Assembly (NCBI GenBank): GCA_947598205.1 | Contig: CANQFB010000005.1 | Span: forward strand, 29,224 to 93,223 | Reading direction: 5' to 3' | DNA from: an uncultured Clostridia bacterium | GTDB lineage: Bacteria > Bacillota > Clostridia > Christensenellales > Borkfalkiaceae | DNA: 64,000 nt | The notes under the pieces: model-generated | Told to the model about the DNA's origin: nothing | The model's database searches: none | Seen by the model: only the letters and a program-made list of their open reading frames with translations | Shown here: positions 54,751 to 61,962 of the stretch, piece by piece | Position numbering within the stretch: the stretch's first letter is position 1 | Layout of the letters: every line of letters begins with the position of its first letter | Program-made: the position numbers and the translations under genes

Positions 54751-55794
54751 CTATTTTTTCTTGAGCGTCCCGCCCTTTTCGATCTTGCCGTCTGTGCAGA
54801 CGACACAATAGTCCCCCGTCCCGTTCGCAAAGCCCTTTTTCTCCACTGCGAGCCATTCCCCAACCGTTCCCCCAAAGTAGATATGGGTGAGCGATGCGCA
54901 ATTCTCGAAGGCGTTCGGCGCGATGCGTTTGACGCTTTTCGGAATGGTCACCTCTTCAAGTTTGCTCCCTGCAAAGGCATACGCCCCGATCTCGGAGACG
55001 CCGTTTGGGATAGCCGCCTCTACTCTTCCTCCGTCTGCGGCATAAATTCCCGCCCCGCACGAGAGCGGGTTGGCGTCCGTTCCCTCAAATGTCACTCCGC
55101 ACCATGCGCCGAGGTCGGCGATCCTTGTCTCGGCTAGCGAAAGGCATCCCCAAAATGCGCCGTGGCCGATCTTCTTCAGGCTTTGGGGGAGGCAGACCCT
55201 CTTCAGAGAGCGGCAGAACTCAAATGCGTGGTTGCCGATCTCGACGACGCCTTCGGGTAAAACCGCCTCTTCAAGCGCACTGCACCCGAAGAAGGCGTGC
55301 TCTCCGATGCGTTCGATCCCCGCGGGCAGGACGATCTTTCTGAGCGAACGGCATTCAAAAAAAGCCCGCGCCCCGAGAAATTTTACGCCCTCTCCGATGC
55401 GCACGTCCGTAACGAGGCCGCACCCTTCAAACGCGGCGCAGGCGATCGAATCTACCCTGCGCCCGAGGTAACTTCCCGCGATAAAAATCTTTCCCGAGGG
55501 ACGCCCGCCCGCCTTCGCAGAAAACCCCTCCTCCTCGGCATGCGGCACATAGACCACGCCCAATTTCGGCGTTTCTGATGGCGCTTCCACGGACATGGTA
55601 CCCTCATTTTCCATGGAATGCGCGATCAGCCGCAAGGTGAGCGTATCCCTTCCGACGCTTCCCTCGCCGATGAGCATCCTCATTCCGAACTTCGTCCGAA
55701 AGATGGTCAAATTGTCGCCGTCGAGTTCGTATTCACCGTATAAGCCGCGGCCATACGACCATTTCCCGACGGTTTGCCCTTTGTCCTTTTTCAT
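54751..55794 (-). CDS. BspA-type leucine-rich-repeat protein (LRR_5)
   Basis: Repeated units such as LRKIVLPAGIERIGEHAFFGCSALEEAVLPEGVVEIGNHAFEFCRSLKRVCLPQSLKKIGHGAF. Confidence 0.9.
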   Translation of the reverse strand: MKKDKGQTVGKWSYGRGLYGEYELDGDNLTIFRTKFGMRMLIGEGSVGRDTLTLRLIAHSMENEGTMSVEAPSETPKLGVVYVPHAEEEGFSAKAGGRPSGKIFIAGSYLGRRVDSIACAAFEGCGLVTDVRIGEGVKFLGARAFFECRSLRKIVLPAGIERIGEHAFFGCSALEEAVLPEGVVEIGNHAFEFCRSLKRVCLPQSLKKIGHGAFWGCLSLAETRIADLGAWCGVTFEGTDANPLSCGAGIYAADGGRVEAAIPNGVSEIGAYAFAGSKLEEVTIPKSVKRIAPNAFENCASLTHIYFGGTVGEWLAVEKKGFANGTGDYCVVCTDGKIEKGGTLKKK

Positions 55795-55853
55795 TGGAAT
55801 TCTGCTTTTAAGCGGCCCTTCGCCTCTCGCGGATAAATTCCGCGATTTCGTTC

Positions 55854-55882
55854 ATTATAATTCTAAATTGGAATTATGTCAA
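55854..55882 (-). promoter_or_regulatory. Consensus promoter TTGACA-N17-TATAAT with palindrome in the spacer
   Basis: Reverse strand TTGACA (55882-55877) and TATAAT (55859-55854); ATAATTC-N7-GAATTAT palindrome 55857-55877. Confidence 0.75.
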
Positions 55883-55928
55883 GAATTTCATATGATAAAA
55901 TTCCAAAAAAGAAATATGGGAAGGGGAT

Positions 55929-56171
55929 ATGAAGGTCAGGAAGAAGGAGTACGGGAGCGCGAATCTCATCGGCAGACGGGTCGAAGGGCTTCGGAAGGAA
56001 CGCGCCATTTCGCAAAAGGATTTTGTGGCGCGCCTGCAAGTTGCCGGGCTCGACATCAATCCGACGAGCTATTCCAAGCTCGAAGGCCAACTTCGCTCTG
56101 CAAGCGATAAGGAGGTCTACACCATCGCGCTTGTCCTCGCAGTGCCCATGGAAGAACTCTTTCCGTGCTGA
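55929..56171 (+). CDS. XRE-family HTH regulator
   Basis: SANLIGRRVEGLRKERAISQKDFVARLQVAGLDINPTSYSKLEGQLRSASDKEVYTIALVLAVPMEELF. Confidence 0.85.
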   Translation: MKVRKKEYGSANLIGRRVEGLRKERAISQKDFVARLQVAGLDINPTSYSKLEGQLRSASDKEVYTIALVLAVPMEELFPC

Positions 56172-56189
56172 AATAAGAGCATAAAAATG

Positions 56190-56215
56190 CCGCCGAAATT
56201 TCGGCGGTTTTTTTA
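56190..56215 (+). terminator. Terminator downstream of the XRE gene
   Basis: CCGCCGAAATTTCGGCGG followed by TTTTTTT. Confidence 0.8.
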
Positions 56216-56227
56216 TAGCCCGCGCTC

Positions 56228-56923
56228 TCATTCCGAAAGGGCGGGCGGGGAAGCGATGGAACTATCCTTCACGATACGATCCGCAGGGTGGAAGCCGCGG
56301 GCGGAGACGAGCGGAAAGACGCGGGCGCGCCTCCCGAGGACGACCCCCGGGTTCAAAACGGCGTTGCACCCCGCTTCGGCATGATCGCCGAGAAATGCCC
56401 CGCACTTTTTGAGGCCCGTTGCAATGCGCTCCCCGCCGCAACAAATGGTGACGGGCGACTTATCGGCGCGCAAATTGGAGACGATCGCCCCCGCTCCGAG
56501 GTGGGCCTGATAGCCCAAGACGCTATCTCCCACATAGCTCAAATGGGGGATCTGAACGCCGTCGAAGAGAATGCAATTTTTGAGTTCGACGGAATTCCCC
56601 ACGACGCAATCCTCCCCCACGAGGACGCCCCCGCGCAAATATGCACCGCATCGCACCTGTGCACGTGCGCAGATGATGCAGGGTGCATGCAAGGTGGCAG
56701 AGGAGGCGATACTCGCGCTCCGATGGACGAACACACCCTCGGAAAGCTGTATGAAGTTTAATTCGATGGTTGTCGAAATATAGGAAATTTCCTTGGAAAT
56801 ATGGGGCAAAATCTCCCAAGGATAGCGAAAAGCGAGAAATAGCTCGGCGGCAAGGGTATGGCGAAGATCGAAGAGCGCACAAGATCTCAAGTCTTTTTCG
56901 GTCATACTCCATCGTATGCGCAA
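56228..56923 (-). CDS. Left-handed beta-helix (hexapeptide-repeat) protein
   Basis: Hexapeptide-type segment: GVFVHRSASIASSATLHAPCIICARAQVRCGAYLRGGVLVGEDCVVGNSVELKNCILFDGVQI. Confidence 0.8.
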   Translation of the reverse strand: MRIRWSMTEKDLRSCALFDLRHTLAAELFLAFRYPWEILPHISKEISYISTTIELNFIQLSEGVFVHRSASIASSATLHAPCIICARAQVRCGAYLRGGVLVGEDCVVGNSVELKNCILFDGVQIPHLSYVGDSVLGYQAHLGAGAIVSNLRADKSPVTICCGGERIATGLKKCGAFLGDHAEAGCNAVLNPGVVLGRRARVFPLVSARGFHPADRIVKDSSIASPPALSE

Positions 56924-56969
56924 AGATGGTGCAAAGTGTAAGTATCCCCCGAAAAATCGGGGGATACCT

Positions 56970-57092
56970 TCACGATTGGCCCGCAGAGGAAATATCCTCT
57001 TCGTCCTTTCTCTTGGGGTCGGGGGTGATCATGCAATAGTGCGGATTGTGCGCATAGAGCTCTTTGCCCTTCTTCCCTTTCTTCTTGGCCAT
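56970..57092 (-). CDS. Small basic/acidic 40-aa protein, unknown
   Basis: Below the ORF-track cutoff: MAKKKGKKGKELYAQNPHYCMITPDPKRKDEEDISSAGQS, GGAG RBS just upstream. Confidence 0.55.
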   Translation of the reverse strand: MAKKKGKKGKELYAHNPHYCMITPDPKRKDEEDISSAGQS

Positions 57093-57142
57093 AACACTCC
57101 TCCGCGGATCAGTATGTTCCCATTCGGAAGACTTTATGCCCT

Positions 57143-57436
57143 TCAGTTGGCTGCGAGCTGTTTTTTAACCTTTTGGAATTTCTCGGCGTTTTGGTCGATC
57201 ATCATCTTCGCCGCGGGCTGGACTTCGTAGTAGCCGCGGGCGAGCATCTGCTCGAAGACGGAGAACTGCGTCTCCGCATGGGCGGTGTAATTTTTGAGAA
57301 TGGCCTTGCGGAAGGCCTGCGAACTGCCCTCCGTGAGCGCCGCGGAGTAGTAGTTCATGAGCAGTTTCTCCTGATCGAGGAGATCTTGCAGGGCGTCTTT
57401 TTCAGAGAGCGTCGTTTCCCGTTTCGTCTGTTTCAT
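57143..57436 (-). CDS. Spore-coat CotF-like protein
   Basis: LSEKDALQDLLDQEKLLMNYYSAALTEGSSQAFRKAILKNYTAHAETQFSVFEQMLARGYY is CotF-like. Confidence 0.8.
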   Translation of the reverse strand: MKQTKRETTLSEKDALQDLLDQEKLLMNYYSAALTEGSSQAFRKAILKNYTAHAETQFSVFEQMLARGYYEVQPAAKMMIDQNAEKFQKVKKQLAAN

Positions 57437-57633
57437 TGTTTCCCTCCTTCCAAAAGTGCGCAGAGGGCGTTGAAGCGCTCCTCATGTTGCATCGCGATGC
57501 GGCCCATCTCCTGCGCGAGGGCGGCGTCCGTCAAGGTGTTGGAAAACAGCCGCGCCTTCTTGCATGCCATCTCTTCTCCCGTGAGTACTTGGACGAGCAC
57601 GTCCAGATCTTTTGCCGTAAGTTCGGTCATCAA
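57433..57633 (-). CDS. Small helical protein translationally coupled to the CotF-like gene
   Basis: 66 aa MMTELTAKDLDVLVQVLTGEEMACKKARLFSNTLTDAALAQEMGRIAMQHEERFNALCALLEG; overlaps the downstream start by 4 nt. Confidence 0.7.
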   Translation of the reverse strand: MMTELTAKDLDVLVQVLTGEEMACKKARLFSNTLTDAALAQEMGRIAMQHEERFNALCALLEGGKQ

Positions 57634-57698
57634 AAAAACCTCCTGCGGTCATTTTCGTCCGCGAAGGAGGTTTTTATACGCGAAGATGCAAAACGCGC

Positions 57699-58328
57699 CT
57701 ATTTGCCCGTATGCGCAAGCCTGAATTTGCACATATCCGCAAGCGTGCACTGCTCGCACGCGGGCTTTTGCGCGTGGCATACCCGCCGCCCGTGATAGAT
57801 GAGAAGGTGGTGCGCACGCGACCATTCCTCCTTCGGGATGACGCGCATGAGGCCTTCCTCGACTTTTTCGGGTGTGTTCCCTTGGGCGATCCCCAGACGG
57901 TTGGATACGCGGAAGACGTGGGTATCCACCGCGATCGCGTCGCCGCCGAAGGCGACGGCATAGACAACGTTGGCCGTCTTCCTCCCGACGCCCGCCAGCG
58001 TTTGCAACTCCGCGAGGGTGGAAGGCACTTCGCCGCCGAACTTCTCCATAATATCGCGCGAGGCGGAGAGAATATGCGCCGCCTTACTGCGGAAGAACCC
58101 GCACGAGTAGATATGGCGCTCGAGCTCTTCCTGCGAGAGGGAGAGCATCCGTTCGGGAGTATTGTATTTTACGAAGAGTTTCTCCGTCACCTTGTTGACG
58201 CGCTCATCGGTGCACTGCGCCGAGAGCATGACGGCGACGAGAAATTCGTACGGGCTCGAAAAGTGCAGAGCGGGCTTCGCATCGGGATAGAGCCTGCCAA
58301 GTTCCTTCAGGATCGCATTGATGTCCAT
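57699..58328 (-). CDS. nth: Endonuclease III
   Basis: LVAVMLSAQCTDERVNKVT, LQTLAGVGRKTANVV, VDTHVFRVSNRLG, and C-terminal CX6CX2CX5C Fe-S ligands. Confidence 0.96.
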   Translation of the reverse strand: MDINAILKELGRLYPDAKPALHFSSPYEFLVAVMLSAQCTDERVNKVTEKLFVKYNTPERMLSLSQEELERHIYSCGFFRSKAAHILSASRDIMEKFGGEVPSTLAELQTLAGVGRKTANVVYAVAFGGDAIAVDTHVFRVSNRLGIAQGNTPEKVEEGLMRVIPKEEWSRAHHLLIYHGRRVCHAQKPACEQCTLADMCKFRLAHTGK

Positions 58329-58370
58329 AGGAGCATTATACCGCGCGAAGGAAAAAATTGCAAGGAAAAT

Positions 58371-58607
58371 TCACCCGCCGAGATAACGCCCCTCCCGCAA
58401 AAATCCCGCAAAGGAGGAATAAGGCTTTTTCTTCAGGGCAAGTTTGGCCTTTTCGAGAAACCGCTCGTCGAAGCGCGCCGAGATCCCGCAGCCGACCCCC
58501 GCCTCTTTGGGCGTCGAGACCGCCTGTGCGGGAACGCCCAACGTTCGCAAAAGGGCGATAAAATCGAGCGTCTGCGCGCGCGATCGGAATACCGCTAAAA
58601 CCGTCAT
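58371..58607 (-). CDS. DUF3343-like protein (putative Se/S carrier-like)
   Basis: 78 aa MTVLAVFRSRAQTLDFIALLRTLGVPAQAVSTPKEAGVGCGISARFD fits the DUF3343 pattern. Confidence 0.7.
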   Translation of the reverse strand: MTVLAVFRSRAQTLDFIALLRTLGVPAQAVSTPKEAGVGCGISARFDERFLEKAKLALKKKPYSSFAGFLREGRYLGG

Positions 58608-58666
58608 GAATGGTTCCCCTCCTTCGTATAATACATTATAATATATTCCCTGCCACGGAGAAAAGC

Positions 58667-59782
58667 ATGATCTATCTCGATAACGCCGCCACGGGCGGCT
58701 TCAAACCCGCCGCCGTGCAGAGCGCAACGCTGGCCGCCCTGCGCCTCTCGGCCAACCCCGGCCGCAGCGGGCACAGGCTCTCGATCGCCCTTGCGGAACG
58801 CGTCCTTGCCTGCCGCAACCTCCTCTCCGAAATCTTCGGCGGTTACGGATATGAGCGCGTCGTCTTCACGCGTTCCTGCACGGAGGCGCTCAACCTTATG
58901 CTCCTCGGAACGCTCAAGGCGGGAGACCATGCCGTGTGTACCTGCATCGAACACAATTCCGTCCTCCGTCCCCTCGAACATCTCAAGAAGACGGCGGGCG
59001 TATCGTATGATATTGCCCCTCTCGGCGAAGACGGCAAGCTCCATCCCGAGGCGGTCGCCGCGCTCGTCCGCGAAAATACACGCGTCTGCTGTGTGACGAC
59101 GGCCTCCAACGTGACGGGTTATGCCCCCGATCTTGCGGCGATCAGGCGCGCCATTCCCGCCCGCGTCCTCCTCTTTGCGGACGGCGCGCAGGGGGCGGGG
59201 CACATTCCCATCCATATGAAAAAGACGGGCATCGACGCCCTCGCCCTCGCCGGACATAAGGGACTGCATGCCATCCAAGGCGCGGCCGCACTCCTCTTTT
59301 CCGACCGTTTCGACCCCGATCCCATCCTCTTCGGCGGAACGGGGAGCGAGAGCTATAGCCTCGATATGCCTACCTTCTATCCCGACCGTCTCGAGGCGGG
59401 CACACTCTCCTATCCCGCCGTCGCCGCCCTCTTCGAGGGAGCGCTCACGGTAAAATCGCGCCAAAGAGAGGGTGCGGAAAACCTCCTCCGCCTCACAAAA
59501 GCCCTTCTCTCCTCCCTCGCCCAAATGCCGCACTACAGGGCATATTCCGAGCCCAACGAATGCGGGATCGTATCCTTCTCCCACGACATGGTACCCTCGG
59601 AAGAGCTCGCAGGGATCTTATCCGACCGCTTCGACATCGCCGTGCGCGGAGGGCTCCATTGCGCGCCCCTTGCGCATAAGGCGCTCGGGACAGCGGAGAG
59701 CGGGCTCGTGCGCGCCTCCTTCTCCCCCTTCCAAAGTATGCGGGAGGTCGACGCCCTCATCTCCGCGCTCGCAAAAATCTAA
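58667..59782 (+). CDS. Class V aminotransferase, cysteine desulfurase-family protein
   Basis: MIYLDNAATGGFKP, FTRSCTEALNLML, TTASNVTGY, FADGAQGAGHIPI, ALAGHKGLHAIQGAA (PLP Lys), VRGGLHCAPLAHK. Confidence 0.92.
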   Translation: MIYLDNAATGGFKPAAVQSATLAALRLSANPGRSGHRLSIALAERVLACRNLLSEIFGGYGYERVVFTRSCTEALNLMLLGTLKAGDHAVCTCIEHNSVLRPLEHLKKTAGVSYDIAPLGEDGKLHPEAVAALVRENTRVCCVTTASNVTGYAPDLAAIRRAIPARVLLFADGAQGAGHIPIHMKKTGIDALALAGHKGLHAIQGAAALLFSDRFDPDPILFGGTGSESYSLDMPTFYPDRLEAGTLSYPAVAALFEGALTVKSRQREGAENLLRLTKALLSSLAQMPHYRAYSEPNECGIVSFSHDMVPSEELAGILSDRFDIAVRGGLHCAPLAHKALGTAESGLVRASFSPFQSMREVDALISALAKI

Positions 59783-60048
59783 ATTCTTTTGAGCTCCTCG
59801 ACGATCTTTTTTAACTTCCTCCGCCGCACGCCGTCGAGAAGGGGGGAAAGCTGTGCGTAGAAGGCGTCGATCTGTTCGTTCGTGAGCGTCCCGTTCTTCT
59901 TTCCCTCGACGGCCTTCGTATAGATGGCCTTCAGCATCTCGCTCTCGGGTTTGCCGCGGAAGGCGTTCACGATCGTCTGCACTTCGCCTTCGAGCGTTTC
60001 ATCCTGTTTTTTGCCGCCCTTGGGCGTATAACTTGCAAAATCTCCCAT
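59779..60048 (-). CDS. Hypothetical protein
   Basis: 89 aa MGDFASYTPKGGKKQDETLEGEVQTIVNAFRGKPESEML; RBS AGGTGA nearby. Confidence 0.7.
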   Translation of the reverse strand: MGDFASYTPKGGKKQDETLEGEVQTIVNAFRGKPESEMLKAIYTKAVEGKKNGTLTNEQIDAFYAQLSPLLDGVRRRKLKKIVEELKRI

Positions 60049-60111
60049 AGTCACCTCACGCTGTATGGTATGCGGGGAACGGCTTTTTTGTTCGCCGCAT
60101 ACCATGATGTC

Positions 60112-60384
60112 ATGGAGATCGCCCTTCTTATCGCCCTCTTTGCGGCGAACAACGACCCGTCCCTTGCGGAAAAGCTCCGCTCCTTCCTCGCGTTCTATCG
60201 CGAAAACCGCGAACTGATCGCCTCGCTCTCCGCCCTCAATTCGCCCGTCGCTTCCTCTTCTACAGAAAAAAAAGCACCCATGTCCGAAGAGCCTCCACTG
60301 AAAGAGGCAGAAAAAGAGCGCCGCACCCCAAGCGGGAACGGCGCGGAAAAAATTCTCGAAGCCTATTTGAACCGCCTCGGTTAA
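60112..60384 (+). CDS. Hypothetical small protein
   Basis: 91 aa MEIALLIALFAANNDPSLAEKLRSFLAFYRENRELIASLSAL. Confidence 0.5.
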   Translation: MEIALLIALFAANNDPSLAEKLRSFLAFYRENRELIASLSALNSPVASSSTEKKAPMSEEPPLKEAEKERRTPSGNGAEKILEAYLNRLG

Positions 60385-61706
60385 GCCCCTGCGATGTCGA
60401 GGAGCATCGCCCGCAGGATGGTATCTTCGCCCGCGAAGATCGTGCGCCCCGCGAGCGTCTTCGCGCCGTCCTCTTCGGTGACGCCCTTGCCGTGGATGCT
60501 CGTGCCGTCGGGCCAGAAGATCTGTGCGACGGTGAGTTTGAGCGCATTGCCCGCACTATCGGTGTAGGTGGACTGCATGATGCCCTTTCCGTACGTCTTT
60601 GCCGCGCCGCCGTTCGCCCGCAGGTAGATATGGCTGTAGGGATCGGGGCCGAGCGTACCGTAAGTGACGAGGGCGCCGATGAGACATTCGGAGGCCGAGG
60701 CGGTATTCTCGTTTGCGATGATATACACCTCGGAATCTTCTGTAAAATACTTGTCGTAATCATTCGCGGGAGCGCGGTAGACGAGCTCCGATCCGTTCCT
60801 GTATCTGGCCGTCGCGACGATGGGGCGGTTGCCCTGCGCATTTTTCAGAAGGTGGGCGCTGATCTCGCTGAACACGTTGAGATACCCGCCGCCGTTCCCG
60901 CGGAGGTCGATGATGAGGTCCTTCCTCCCGCGCTCCTTCATGAGGGCGAGGCAGGCTTCAAACTCCTCCGCCGCCGTCCCGTAGAAGCGGTCGAAGCGGA
61001 TATAGGCGGTATCCGCGTCTGCCCCCTCGAGGGGGTCGTGAAGATCGATCATGCTCCCAAGATCGTTCGGATCGAAGCGATATGCCCCACCCATGTCGCG
61101 ATACAGGCAGTAGGAAACGCGGTATGCGCCGTACTCGAACGTATAGTCCTGCGCATCCGAACCGTCCCTTTCGTACCCGCAACGGAAGACGACGGGGCCA
61201 TCCGCTTTATCCAAAAAATCAGAAACATCCTGACGCGTGCCCGACGAAAGTTCTCCGCCCGCCGCGCCGAATCCCGTGACATACATGCCGTTTCTCACGC
61301 CCGCAAGCTCGGCGGGAGAGTTGCCCGAGAGCGAATAGACGACGGGGACGGAGCCCTCGTCGTAGAGGGAAAAACCGTATCCCGCGCTCTTTCCCGCGGT
61401 GCGGTCGAGCTCCGCCTCGTGCTCTTCCTTGGCGAAATATTGCGAATAGGGGTCGAGCGCATCGGTGAGGGAATCGAAGACTTCTTCGTAGATCTCCTCC
61501 TCGGTTATATCTTTGTAGAAGTGGCGTTTGGCCGTTTTCACCGCCCAAAGGAACCCGCGCGCATTCTTCCCGAGCGAGAACCACATGGCGAACCAGCCCG
61601 CCAAAAAAAGCAGGGTCGCAAGCATGATCGCGCCGATCGCGATGGCAAACCGCTTGAGCCGCTTGTTTTTCAACGCCTTTTTTTCCGAAATTTCCCGGCC
61701 TTCCAT
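60381..61706 (-). CDS. S41-family C-terminal processing peptidase
   Basis: N-terminal TM, PDZ-like region, DLIIDLRGNGGGYLNVFSEI, NENTASASECLIGALVTYG, TYGKGIMQ. Confidence 0.9.
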   Translation of the reverse strand: MEGREISEKKALKNKRLKRFAIAIGAIMLATLLFLAGWFAMWFSLGKNARGFLWAVKTAKRHFYKDITEEEIYEEVFDSLTDALDPYSQYFAKEEHEAELDRTAGKSAGYGFSLYDEGSVPVVYSLSGNSPAELAGVRNGMYVTGFGAAGGELSSGTRQDVSDFLDKADGPVVFRCGYERDGSDAQDYTFEYGAYRVSYCLYRDMGGAYRFDPNDLGSMIDLHDPLEGADADTAYIRFDRFYGTAAEEFEACLALMKERGRKDLIIDLRGNGGGYLNVFSEISAHLLKNAQGNRPIVATARYRNGSELVYRAPANDYDKYFTEDSEVYIIANENTASASECLIGALVTYGTLGPDPYSHIYLRANGGAAKTYGKGIMQSTYTDSAGNALKLTVAQIFWPDGTSIHGKGVTEEDGAKTLAGRTIFAGEDTILRAMLLDIAGA

Positions 61707-61962
61707 ATCATCCTCCCTGCGGAGATCCCCGCAAACGCCTTCCATTATACCACGCCACGCCCCCTTTTTCAACCGCCAAAAGGGCGGTTTTGTCTTGTCT
61801 TTCCAATTTTGGAAACGTATATGCGCACGCCTGACAAAAAATATATGATTTTTTTCATTTTGGAAGGCATTTTTTTTCTCTTCCGTGTTGACACCCGTAT
61901 TCTTTCATGTTATAATATCATAGACAATCAGCTTTCGCAAAAGAAAGCGTCGGAGGTATCTT

